Assembly (NCBI RefSeq): GCF_006547145.1
Contig: NZ_CP041244.1
Span: forward strand, 8,494,001-8,558,000
Source of the DNA: Actinomadura sp. WMMA1423
Lineage (GTDB): Bacteria; Actinomycetota; Actinomycetes; Streptosporangiales; Streptosporangiaceae
Direction: 5' to 3'
DNA length: 64,000 bases
Shown here: piece by piece, positions 52,787 through 61,762 of the stretch
Position numbering within the stretch: the stretch's first letter is position 1
How the letters are laid out: each line of letters starts with the position of its first letter
Notes under the pieces: model-generated
Told to the model about the DNA's origin: nothing
What the model saw: the letters and a program-made list of their open reading frames with translations, nothing else
The model's database searches: none
Position numbers and translations under genes: made by a program

Positions 52787-55522
52787 GTGATTCGCCAAGA
52801 CGTCACGCGTTCCGCCGATCGCCGTTCCGCCCTCATCGCCGTCGCCGCCGTGACGGCGGTCGTCGCCGCGCTGCCGGGGACCGCGCAGGCCGCGGTGAAG
52901 GCCGGCCACGCGCCGCAGGCGCCGGCCGGGCTGACCGTGGGGGACCAGGCCCGCCCGCTGAGCGTGGAGGGGGCACCGCTGTTCGGCTGGACGCCCCGCG
53001 ACCGCGACCCCGGGGAGGTGCAGAGCGCATACGAGATCGTCGTGCGGGACCCGTCCGGCAAGCCGGTCTGGGACAGCGGGCAGGTCCGGTCGGGGAGCCA
53101 GGAGTACGTGAGGTACGCCGGGCCGGGGCTGGCACCGGAGACTTCCTACACGTGGACGGTCCGGACCTGGGACGCTTCCGGAAAGCGCTCTCCTTGGGCG
53201 CGGCCCGCCGCGTTCGACACCGGCCTGTCCGACCGCGACTGGCAGGCCACCTGGATCCGGCGCACCACCGCGGAGGCCGACGACTACACCCTCGCGCGCA
53301 AGGACTTCACGGTCGGCGCGTCGAAGGTCGTGCGGGCCCGCGTGCACATCGCCGCCGGCCAGCAGTACGCGCTGCACCTGAACGGCGAGACCGTCGACCG
53401 CGGCCCCGCCTTCGAGTACCCCGACGACGGCTACTACAAGACCGTCGACGTCACCTCCAAGGTGAAGGCCGGGCAGGCCGCCGCGATCGGCGCGCTCTAC
53501 CACTGGTACGGGTCGGGGCAGGGCCGGCCGAAGGGCGAGCCGGGCCTGCTCGTCCGGCTCGTCATCGACCACGCCGACGGGACGCGGCAGGTCGTCGCCA
53601 CCGACGGCACGTGGAAGGTGGCGCGCGGCCCCTGGAAGAAGGCGCCGAAGCGCAACGGCGACGCCGGCGACTACGTCGAGGACATCGACGGGACCGCCGA
53701 GACGCCCGGCTGGGACGAGCCCGGCTTCGACGCCTCCTCCTGGCAGGCCCCGGAGGTCGTCGGCGTCCACCCCGCGTCCGGGTTCAAGCACCTGCACGGG
53801 CAGGAGACCGCGCTCACCTACCGGACCGTGCGGCCGGTGAAGGTCACGCGGCTGGACTCGGGCGCCCTGGTCGCCGACTTCGGGAAGGTGATCCCGGCCG
53901 TGCCGGTGGTGCGGTTCCGCGACGGCGTCGCCGGGCGGCACGTCGACATGCACGCCTCCTACGTGCTCAACGAAGACGGGACGGTCTCCCGCTCCAAGGA
54001 CGACAACCAGGACACCGACCTCAGCTACGGCTACACCCAGCGCGACGGCGACCAGACCTTCCGGCCGCTCACCTATGTCGGTTTCCGCTACCTGGAGATC
54101 GCCCCGGACTCGGGCGCCGACGCCGACGGGATCTCCGCAGTCGTCCAGCACAACGAGGTGACCCGCGAGGGCGACCTCCGCACGTCCGACGCGGGGGTGA
54201 ACGCGGCCTACGACCTGATGGCGCGGTCGGCGCTGTACGGGTCGCAGTCCCAGTTCCTCGACACCCCCACTCGCGAGAAGGGGCAGTTCCTCGGCGACTC
54301 GGTCGACACGTCGATCGCCATGATGGGCGCCTACGGGGAGCGCCGCCTGACCCGGCAGGCGATCCGCGAGTTCATCGCCTCGCAGGCGCGGTACTGGCCG
54401 GACGGGCGCCTCAACGCCGTCTACCCCAACGGCGACGGCAAGCGCGACATCCCCGACTACACCGAGATGTTCCCCGGCTGGGTCTGGGACTACTACCGCC
54501 AGTCCGGCGACGCGTCCACGCTCGCCGAGGCGTACCCGGTGATGAGCGCGGTCGCCGGGTACGTGCGCCGCTACATCGCGGAGGGGACGGGCCTGGTCAC
54601 CAACCTGGAGGGCGGCTCCGGGGCCTACAGGTACGGCATCATCGACTGGCCCGCGAACATGCGCTACGGGCACGACATGGACACCGCCGCGCGCACGGTC
54701 GTCAACGTGCTCGGCGTGGACGTCCTGAACGCCACAGCCCGCGCCGCCGAGGCGCTCGGCAAGGCCGGCGACGCGGAGGCGCTGCGCAAGGACGCCGGGA
54801 CGCTCACCGGCAACATCAACGCCAGGCTCCGGCGGCCGGACGGCGTCTACATCGACGGCCTGAAGAGCGACGGCGCCCAGAGCACGCACGCCTCGCAGAT
54901 CGCCAACGCCTACGCGCTCGCCTACGGCGTCGCGCCGGGCGAGGGGCGGGACAAGGTCGAGTCCTACATCGCCGGGCTCGGCATGCAGATGGGGCCGATG
55001 ACCGCGCACCGGCTCCTGGAGGCGCTCGGCGGGCGCCCCGCCGACGTCGTGGCCCGCCTGACCGACACGAAGGGGCCGGGCTGGGGCAACATCCTCGCCC
55101 GCGGCGGCACGTTCACCTGGGAGGCGTGGGACGCCCCCGAGACCGGGCAGAGCTTCTCCCACCCGTGGGGCGCGACGTCGCTGGTCGAGGTGCAGCGGAC
55201 CCTCCTCGGCGTGACCGTGACCGCCCCGGCCTCGGCCGCCGTCCGGATCAGGCCGCCGCTCAGCGGCCTGGACCGCGCGTCCGGCACCGTCCCGCTGCAG
55301 CGCGGAGACGTCGGCGTCACGTGGAAGCGGGCCGGTCACGGCTTCTCGCTCGAAACCGACGTCCCCGTCAACGTCCGCGCCGAGATCCATATCCCCGCGC
55401 GCTCGGCAGGGGACGTGCACGTCTCCGGACCGGGCCGTGCCCGCTTCACCGGCATGAAGGACGGCTACGCCGTCTTCGAGGCCGGCTCCGGGCACCTCAC
55501 CTTCCGTTCGAACCACCTCTGA
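52787..55522 (+). CDS. Alpha-L-rhamnosidase, GH78 (second)
   Basis: The 911-residue exported protein has a signal peptide (ALIAVAAVTAVVAALPGTAQA) and a classic GH78 layout: Ig-like N-terminal (LSVEGAPLFGWTPRDRDPGEVQSAYEI), lectin-like region (YALHLNGETVDRGPAFEYPDDGYYKTVDVTS), and the catalytic barrel with DTPTREKGQFLGDSVD at about 492-507. Length matches typical bacterial enzymes. The GTG at 52787 was chosen because GGAGG lies 9 bases upstream; a TTG at 52778 directly follows it. It lies 90 bases after the GH106 gene, likely in the same operon. Confidence 0.93.
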   Translation: MIRQDVTRSADRRSALIAVAAVTAVVAALPGTAQAAVKAGHAPQAPAGLTVGDQARPLSVEGAPLFGWTPRDRDPGEVQSAYEIVVRDPSGKPVWDSGQVRSGSQEYVRYAGPGLAPETSYTWTVRTWDASGKRSPWARPAAFDTGLSDRDWQATWIRRTTAEADDYTLARKDFTVGASKVVRARVHIAAGQQYALHLNGETVDRGPAFEYPDDGYYKTVDVTSKVKAGQAAAIGALYHWYGSGQGRPKGEPGLLVRLVIDHADGTRQVVATDGTWKVARGPWKKAPKRNGDAGDYVEDIDGTAETPGWDEPGFDASSWQAPEVVGVHPASGFKHLHGQETALTYRTVRPVKVTRLDSGALVADFGKVIPAVPVVRFRDGVAGRHVDMHASYVLNEDGTVSRSKDDNQDTDLSYGYTQRDGDQTFRPLTYVGFRYLEIAPDSGADADGISAVVQHNEVTREGDLRTSDAGVNAAYDLMARSALYGSQSQFLDTPTREKGQFLGDSVDTSIAMMGAYGERRLTRQAIREFIASQARYWPDGRLNAVYPNGDGKRDIPDYTEMFPGWVWDYYRQSGDASTLAEAYPVMSAVAGYVRRYIAEGTGLVTNLEGGSGAYRYGIIDWPANMRYGHDMDTAARTVVNVLGVDVLNATARAAEALGKAGDAEALRKDAGTLTGNINARLRRPDGVYIDGLKSDGAQSTHASQIANAYALAYGVAPGEGRDKVESYIAGLGMQMGPMTAHRLLEALGGRPADVVARLTDTKGPGWGNILARGGTFTWEAWDAPETGQSFSHPWGATSLVEVQRTLLGVTVTAPASAAVRIRPPLSGLDRASGTVPLQRGDVGVTWKRAGHGFSLETDVPVNVRAEIHIPARSAGDVHVSGPGRARFTGMKDGYAVFEAGSGHLTFRSNHL

Positions 55523-55533
55523 GGAGCCCGGTC

Positions 55534-58500
55534 ATGACCGAACCACCAAGAAGCGGGATGAGCAGGCGGCACTTCCTCGGGGCGTCGGCGGCCGGCGCGG
55601 CGGGCGCGGTCGTCCTCGGCTCCGCCGGGGGCACCGCGTCGGCGGCCCCGGCGGCCCGGACGCCGTCCGGGCTGCTGACCTCCCTGCTGCCGGACGGGCT
55701 CGGCGTCACGGCGGCCCGGCCGAGGCTGAGCTGGCAGGTCGCCGACCTCGGCCCCGGGACGAGGCAGACGCACTACCAGGTGCAGTTCGCCGCCACCCCG
55801 GCCCGTCTGGAGCGCGGCCCGCACGTGTGGGACAGCGGGAAGGCGGCCTCGGCGGCGTCCGTCGCCGTGCCGTACGGGGGCCCGGCCCTGTCGCCGCGGA
55901 CGCCGTACTGGTGGCGGGTCCGGACGTTCGACGGGCCCAGGGCGTCCCGCTGGTCCGAACCCGCCCTGCTGGCCACGGGCGTCGACCGGTGGACCGCCCA
56001 GCCGATCTGGACGGCGGCCGCGCAGGCGCCCGGCGACGGCGTCCTGGAGGCCCGGCTCCAGATCACCGCGGTCGCGGCGAGCCTCTGGTTCCGGGCGTCC
56101 GGCACGAGCGCCAACTACCTGTGGCAGCTGCGCGCCGGGACCCCGGGCGTCCTGAAGAAGCACGTCTGCGTGAACGGCACCTACCAGGTGCTGGAGGAGA
56201 AGCGGCTGGCGATCCCCGTCGAGACGGGGCGCTGGTACGACGTGGCGGTCGAGATGGCGGGCTCCACCTTCCGGACGTCGATCGACGGCGCCGAGGTCGA
56301 CACCACCACCGACGCCACGTACCGGACGGGCACGGTCGGGATGCGCAACGGCTCCAGCGAGGCCAACGCGTGGGACCGCGTCGCCTTCACCGGCGCGGAC
56401 GGCAAGGCGATCATCGACGAGGACTTCACCGGCGGGCGCGGCACCTTCGGCGCCGGCACGGTCGCCGGCGGCGTCCTGACCCTCGCCAAGGGGCAGTCGA
56501 CGCTGTCCTCGGCCGGGTCGCCCGACGACGACTGGGCGCTGCTGCGCACCGAGTTCACCCCCGAGCGCAAGCCGATCGCGGCGGCGGTGCTCCATGTGGC
56601 CGCCCAGTCTCCGGCGCCCAGCCGCCAGTACCCGGCGAAGATCTGGGTGAACGGCGAGGTGGCGGGCTTCGCCTCCGTGCGGGGCGGGGAGGGGGCGCCG
56701 AAGTACCACTCCTTCGACGTAACCGGGGCGCTGGAGCCGGGCCGCCGCAACGCGCTCGCCGCCCTGGCGTTCACCACCCAGGACAAGCGCTTCCTCGCCG
56801 AACTCGTCGTCACCTACACCGACGGGACGTCCACCACAGTCAGGAGCGGCCCGGCGTGGAAGGCGCGACGCCAGGCCGGGATGCTGCGCGACGGCGGGAC
56901 GATCGGCACCAGCTTCTACGTGGGACCCCAGGAGTACTGGGACATGCGGCAGGAGCCCGCCGGCTGGACGAGGCCCGGCTTCGACGACTCCGGCTGGGCC
57001 CCGGCGGTGGCGAAGGCCGCCATAGGCGGGCTGGAGCCCGCGCTCGTCGAGCCGGTCGGGCTGCACGACGCCGAACCCGCGTCCGTGCGGAAGGTGGCGC
57101 CCGGCACGTGGCTCGTCGACCTCGGACGGGAGATCGCGGGCGGTCTGAGCCTGGCCGTCCGGGGCGGCAAGGCCGGGCAGACCGTCGAGGTCCGGCTCGG
57201 CGAGGAGCTGAACGGCGACGGGACCGTGCGGTACGCGCTGCGCGCGGGTGTCACGTACCGGGAGATCTGGACTCTCCGCGACGGCGACCAGACCATCGAG
57301 CACTGGGGCTACCGGGGGTTCCGCTACGCGCAGCTCATCTGCGACGACGGCCTCGACCTCTCGCAGGCCGCCACCGGGCGCGCCTGGCGGGCCGCCTGGC
57401 GCGACTCCGACGCCTCGTTCTCCAGCTCCAGCCCCGAACTCGACCGCGTGTACGAGCTGTGCCGGTACTCGATCGAGGCGACGCGCGGCGACCTCTACAC
57501 CGACACGCCCACCCGCGAACGCGGCCCCTACGAGGGCGACGCGCTCGTCAACCAGGCGTCGGAGTACGCGGTGCAGCGCTCGTTCGCGCTGGCCCGGGCG
57601 TCCGACGCCTACCTGGCCCGCAACCCCACCTGGCCGACCGAGTACAGGCTGATGAGCGTCATGTCGGCCTGGCAGGACTACCTGCACACCGGTGACCCGG
57701 AGCAGCTCGCCGCGGACTACGACATCCTCGCGGCCAAGCACCTGACGGCGCACCTCGGCGACGACGGGCTCGTCCACAAGAAGCCCGACAAACCCACCCA
57801 GGACCTGGTCGACTGGCCGACGTCCAACCGGGACGGCTACGTGTTCACCGACGTCAACACGGTCGTGAACGCCTGCCAGTACGCGGCGTTCACCGCCATG
57901 GCGGACATCGCGGACGCCCTCGGCAGGACGGCCGACGCGAAGGTCTGGCGGGGGCGCGCCGACACGCTGGCCAAGGCCATGCGGGAGAAGCTGCTCGACG
58001 CCTCCAACGGGCGGTTCCTCGACGGAGAGGGCACCGCCCACAGCGCGCAGCACGCCACCGTGTACCCGGTCGCGCTCGGCGTGGCGGGCCCCGGCACGGT
58101 CCCCGACGCCGTCGTCCGCGCGCTCGGCGAGACCCTCGCGGGCGGCGGCATGAAGGTCAGCGTCTACGGCGCGCAGTTCCTGCTGGACGCCCTGTTCGCC
58201 ACCGGCCGGGCCAAGGCGGCGATCGACCTGATGACGGCCAAGGGCATGAGCTCCTGGCTCCACATGATGGACGACCTCGGCGCCACCATCGTGGCCGAGG
58301 CCTGGGACCCGTCCCTCAAGCCCAACATGACGTTCTCGCACGCCTGGGGTTCGGCGCCCGCGAACGTCATCCCGCGCCACGTCCTCGGAGTGCGGATCAC
58401 CGCGCCGGGAGCCGCCGGGATCGAGGTCAGGCCGCGTCCCGGCGATCTGACCCGGGTCTCGGGCCGGGTCCCGACGATCCGCGGCCCCGTCTCGGTCGCG

Positions 58501-58719
58501 CTCGACCGCGGCGAGCGGTACCGCCTGGACGTGGACGTTCCCCCCGGCGTTTCCGCGCGCGTGGTCGTCGAGCTCGGCGACGACGACCCGCGGGCGTTCC
58601 ACGTGACCGGACCCCATGCCCGCGCCCCCCGCTCCACCGGCCAGGACGCCACCGGCCGGCTCCTCGCCATCGGCCCGGTCGGCTCCGGCCGCACCACAGT
58701 GATCAGGAGAGGACAGTGA
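55534..58719 (+). CDS. Alpha-L-rhamnosidase, GH78 with laminin-G-like insert, Tat signal (third)
   Basis: The 1061-residue protein starts with a twin-arginine signal, MSRRHFLGASAAGAAGAVVL, so it would be exported folded. An Ig-like domain (TQTHYQVQF..., WDSGKAAS) follows. A beta-rich insert at about 155-320 (EARLQITAVAASLWFRASGTSANYLWQLR, IDGAEVDTTTDATYRTGTVGMRNG) resembles a concanavalin/laminin-G-like module. Then come the rhamnosidase N domain and the catalytic barrel with DTPTRERGPYEGDALV at about 657-672. GAGGAG lies 7 bases before the ATG. The stop overlaps the next GTG start (GTGA). Confidence 0.92.
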   Translation: MTEPPRSGMSRRHFLGASAAGAAGAVVLGSAGGTASAAPAARTPSGLLTSLLPDGLGVTAARPRLSWQVADLGPGTRQTHYQVQFAATPARLERGPHVWDSGKAASAASVAVPYGGPALSPRTPYWWRVRTFDGPRASRWSEPALLATGVDRWTAQPIWTAAAQAPGDGVLEARLQITAVAASLWFRASGTSANYLWQLRAGTPGVLKKHVCVNGTYQVLEEKRLAIPVETGRWYDVAVEMAGSTFRTSIDGAEVDTTTDATYRTGTVGMRNGSSEANAWDRVAFTGADGKAIIDEDFTGGRGTFGAGTVAGGVLTLAKGQSTLSSAGSPDDDWALLRTEFTPERKPIAAAVLHVAAQSPAPSRQYPAKIWVNGEVAGFASVRGGEGAPKYHSFDVTGALEPGRRNALAALAFTTQDKRFLAELVVTYTDGTSTTVRSGPAWKARRQAGMLRDGGTIGTSFYVGPQEYWDMRQEPAGWTRPGFDDSGWAPAVAKAAIGGLEPALVEPVGLHDAEPASVRKVAPGTWLVDLGREIAGGLSLAVRGGKAGQTVEVRLGEELNGDGTVRYALRAGVTYREIWTLRDGDQTIEHWGYRGFRYAQLICDDGLDLSQAATGRAWRAAWRDSDASFSSSSPELDRVYELCRYSIEATRGDLYTDTPTRERGPYEGDALVNQASEYAVQRSFALARASDAYLARNPTWPTEYRLMSVMSAWQDYLHTGDPEQLAADYDILAAKHLTAHLGDDGLVHKKPDKPTQDLVDWPTSNRDGYVFTDVNTVVNACQYAAFTAMADIADALGRTADAKVWRGRADTLAKAMREKLLDASNGRFLDGEGTAHSAQHATVYPVALGVAGPGTVPDAVVRALGETLAGGGMKVSVYGAQFLLDALFATGRAKAAIDLMTAKGMSSWLHMMDDLGATIVAEAWDPSLKPNMTFSHAWGSAPANVIPRHVLGVRITAPGAAGIEVRPRPGDLTRVSGRVPTIRGPVSVALDRGERYRLDVDVPPGVSARVVVELGDDDPRAFHVTGPHARAPRSTGQDATGRLLAIGPVGSGRTTVIRRGQ

Positions 58720-61670
58720 ACGATGAGAACACGGGGCGGGGCGTCACCCGCAGGCGCGCACTCCAGCTCGGCGCCACCGCCGCGGTCGCGGCGGGCGCCG
58801 CCCCGGTCCTCGGGAGCGGGGCGGTCGCCCAGGCGGCGCCCGGCCTTCCCGCGGGGCCGAGCGCGGGCGGGTTCGCCCGCCCCGGCGCCGCGGTGCGGCC
58901 GCGGTTCCGCTGGTGGTGGCCGGACGGACTGGTCGACCCCGCGGAGATCCGGCGCGAGGTCGACCAGATCGCGGACGCGGGGTTCGGCGGCGCGGAGATC
59001 GTCGCCGTGCACCACAGCATCCGCGACAAGTCCGTCCTGGACCCGGTGGGGCACGGCTGGGGCACCCCCGCCTGGAACGCCGGCGTGGAGGCCGCGCTCG
59101 ACCAGGCCGCCCGCCGCGGCGTGACCGTCGACCTGACGATCGGCCCGGCCTGGCCCGCCGCCGTCCCGACGATCACGCCGGACGACGAGGCGGCCGTCCA
59201 GGAACTCGCGTACGGGACGGTGGCCGTCGCGGGCGGCGCCACCCACGACGGCCCGGTCCCCGAGCCGGTCTCCGAGCCCGAGGGCGGGGTCACCAAGCGG
59301 CACCTCGTCGCGGTGCACGCCGTCCGGCTCGCCCCCGCGAACAACACCCGCAAGGAGACCGGCCTCGACCTCGCGTCGTTCACCGACCTGACCTCCAAGG
59401 CCGCGGGGGAGCGCATCACCTGGACGGCCCCCGAGGGCGGCGACTGGCTGCTGTTCTCCTACTGGCGGCGCGGCAGCGGGCAGCGGCCGGAGTCCGGCCC
59501 GCACTCGGCCCCCGACAGCTGCGTCGTCGACCACTTCAGCCGCGCCGGGACCCGCGCCGTCACCGCGTTCTGGGAGGCGCGCCTGCTCACCCGCGACGTC
59601 CGCAAGCTGATCAGGCGGGCGGGCGCGACGCTGTTCGAGGACTCGATCGAGCTGGAGACGGCGGCGCTCAACTGGACGCCCGACCTGCCCTCGGAGTTCA
59701 AGCGGCGCCGCGGCTACGACCTCATGCCCTACCTGCCGGTGATCGTCCGCCTCAAGGAGAACACCAAGTTCGCCTACGACGCGGCGACCACCACCCACGT
59801 CCGGCACGACTTCTGGCTGACGGTCTCCGACCTGTTCAACGAGTACCACTTCGCGGCGCTCGCCAAGTGGGCGCACTCGATCGGGCTGGAGTACCGCGCG
59901 CAGCCGTACGGGCTGGAGACCGACGCCATCCAGACCGCCGCGATCCTGGACGTCCCGGAGGGCGAGTCGCTCGGGTTCAAGAACCTGGACGACTACCGCG
60001 CTCTCGCCGGAGGCCGCGACATGGGAGGCCGGAAGGTCCTCTCCTGCGAGGCGGGCGCCTACCAGGGCGGCGCCTACAACACCACCTGGGGCAAGTTCCT
60101 CCGCACCATGGGCGGCGCCTACGCGGCCGGGCTCAACCAGACCGTCCTGCATGGCTTCTCCTACGCCACCGCGCCGGGGGCGGCGTGGCCGGGGTTCGCG
60201 GCGTTCACCCCCTACAACGGCGGCATCGGGTTCTCCGAGTCGTGGGGGCCGCGCCAGCCGACGTGGCGGCACGTCCCCGACGTGGCCGGCTACCTGTCGC
60301 GCGTCCACCTGGCCATGCAGACCGGCAAGAGCCGCATCGACGTGGCCGTGTTCCGCCAGAAGGGCTACACCAAGACCGGTATCGGCGCCGGGTGGTTCAC
60401 CAAGAGCGGCATCCCGCTGGGCTGGACGCACCAGCTCATCAGCGCGCCGCTGCTCGACCTCCCGTCCGCGACCGTGTCCGGCGGGCGGCTCGCCCCCGGC
60501 GGCCCCGCCTACAAGGTCCTGTTCGTCGAGGGCGACCGCTTCGGCGGCAACGAGTGCACGCTGCCGCTCGACACGGCCCGGACCATGCTGAAGCTGACGA
60601 AGGCGGGCCTGCCGCTGCTGTTCCTCGGCGACTGGTCGGCCGCGACCGTGCCGGGTCTGGCGCGCGGCGGCGAGAACGAGCAGCTGCGCGCGGTCCTCAA
60701 GCAGGTCTTCGCGCAGCCGCGCGTCCGCGTCGTGGCCGCGGAGGACGGCGTGCCCGGGGCGCTCGCCGACCTCGGCCTGCGCCCGACGGTCGCCTACGCG
60801 GAGGCGTCGACGCTGCTCACCGCCCACCGGCAGGACGGCCGCGCCGACTACTACTACCTGTGCAACGGCAAGCACGCCGAGAGCGTCAAGCCGCCGGTCG
60901 CCGCGATCGACCACGAGGTCACCTTCACCCGGTCCGACCGCAAGGCCGTCCCGTACCGGCTCGACCTGTGGACGGGCGAGACCGAGCCGGTCGCCGTCCA
61001 CCGCGAGGACGGCGACGCGGTCACGCTCCGGGTGGCGCTCCAGCCGTCCGAGGCCACCGTGATCATCCTGGCGCGCGGCGGGGCGGCCCCGTCCGCCACC
61101 GCGTCGCAGGCCGAGCTGCGCGTCGACCGGCAGCGCCTCATCGCCCGCGCGACGGCGGCCGGCACCTACTCCACCACGCTGCCCGGCGGACGCACCGTGC
61201 AGACGGTGATCGGCGCCGTGCCCGAGGCGCGGACCCTCACCTCCTGGCGCCTCCGCGTGGAGGACATGACACCGGACGGAGTGAAGCGGCACGACCTGGA
61301 GCTCGACGGGCTCAAGGCCTGGCCGGACATCCCCGAGCTCGCGGACGTCTCCGGCATCGGCACCTACACCACCACCGTGGACTGGACGGGCGGCGGCGCT
61401 GTGCTGGAACTCGGCGAGGTCTTCGACACCTGCCGCGTCACCGTCAACGGCCACCGGCTCCCGGTCAGCGTGATCGTGCCGGTCGTGGACGTCGGCCCCT
61501 GGCTGCGGCGCGGCGCGAACACGATCGAGGTCGAGGTCGCCACGACGCTGAACAACCGGCTCCGCGTCTCCGACCCGGGCGTCTACGGCACCGCGTCCCG
61601 CCAGCGGTACGGGCTGATCGGGCCCGTCCGGCTCGTCCCCTACGGCGAGGCGGTGGTCCCCGCCCGCTGA
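58716..61670 (+). CDS. Alpha-L-rhamnosidase, GH106 (second), probable Tat export
   Basis: The 984-residue protein begins GRGVTRRRALQLGATAAVAAGAAPVLG, a twin-arginine-like signal. The body matches GH106: VRPRFRWWWPDGLVDPAEIRREVDQIADAGFGGAEIVAVHH, GATLFEDSIELETAALNWTPDLPSEFKRRRGYDLMPYLPVI, RAQPYGLETDAIQTAAILDVPEGESLGF, GGAYAAGLNQTVLHGFSYA, and a C-terminal beta-sandwich with LELGEVFDTCRVTVNGHRLP. No CBM32-like tail is present, unlike the other GH106 enzyme. The GTG start overlaps the preceding stop by 4 bp, so the two are coupled. A strong terminator follows its stop. Confidence 0.9.
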   Translation: MNDENTGRGVTRRRALQLGATAAVAAGAAPVLGSGAVAQAAPGLPAGPSAGGFARPGAAVRPRFRWWWPDGLVDPAEIRREVDQIADAGFGGAEIVAVHHSIRDKSVLDPVGHGWGTPAWNAGVEAALDQAARRGVTVDLTIGPAWPAAVPTITPDDEAAVQELAYGTVAVAGGATHDGPVPEPVSEPEGGVTKRHLVAVHAVRLAPANNTRKETGLDLASFTDLTSKAAGERITWTAPEGGDWLLFSYWRRGSGQRPESGPHSAPDSCVVDHFSRAGTRAVTAFWEARLLTRDVRKLIRRAGATLFEDSIELETAALNWTPDLPSEFKRRRGYDLMPYLPVIVRLKENTKFAYDAATTTHVRHDFWLTVSDLFNEYHFAALAKWAHSIGLEYRAQPYGLETDAIQTAAILDVPEGESLGFKNLDDYRALAGGRDMGGRKVLSCEAGAYQGGAYNTTWGKFLRTMGGAYAAGLNQTVLHGFSYATAPGAAWPGFAAFTPYNGGIGFSESWGPRQPTWRHVPDVAGYLSRVHLAMQTGKSRIDVAVFRQKGYTKTGIGAGWFTKSGIPLGWTHQLISAPLLDLPSATVSGGRLAPGGPAYKVLFVEGDRFGGNECTLPLDTARTMLKLTKAGLPLLFLGDWSAATVPGLARGGENEQLRAVLKQVFAQPRVRVVAAEDGVPGALADLGLRPTVAYAEASTLLTAHRQDGRADYYYLCNGKHAESVKPPVAAIDHEVTFTRSDRKAVPYRLDLWTGETEPVAVHREDGDAVTLRVALQPSEATVIILARGGAAPSATASQAELRVDRQRLIARATAAGTYSTTLPGGRTVQTVIGAVPEARTLTSWRLRVEDMTPDGVKRHDLELDGLKAWPDIPELADVSGIGTYTTTVDWTGGGAVLELGEVFDTCRVTVNGHRLPVSVIVPVVDVGPWLRRGANTIEVEVATTLNNRLRVSDPGVYGTASRQRYGLIGPVRLVPYGEAVVPAR

Positions 61671-61679
61671 ACCCCGGAC

Positions 61680-61711
61680 GTGCGGGAGGGCGTTGCCCCG
61701 CCCTCCCGCAC
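61680..61711 (+). terminator. Strong stem-loop terminator of the rhamnosidase operon
   Basis: A perfect 13-bp inverted repeat, GTGCGGGAGGGCG (61680-61692) and CGCCCTCCCGCAC (61699-61711), with a 6-base loop lies 9 bases after the GH106 stop. It likely ends the long rightward operon, with no U tract. Confidence 0.7.
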
Positions 61712-61762
61712 GGTGGACCCCTCATCCCACGCCCTCTTCAAGACCGGAATAGCGAGGAATCC

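Noticed and set aside
48761..55516. A minus-strand open frame of about 2250 codons opposite the GH106/GH78 genes
   Set aside because: It is Arg/Gly/Val-rich without motifs and mirrors genes with clear glycosidase domains; long antisense frames are expected at this GC content.
48844..55533. A plus-strand frame open through two genes into the third GH78 gene
   Set aside because: The upstream part is low-complexity Arg/Pro sequence out of frame with the real GH106 and GH78 genes; a clear Shine-Dalgarno and Tat signal mark the true start at 55534.
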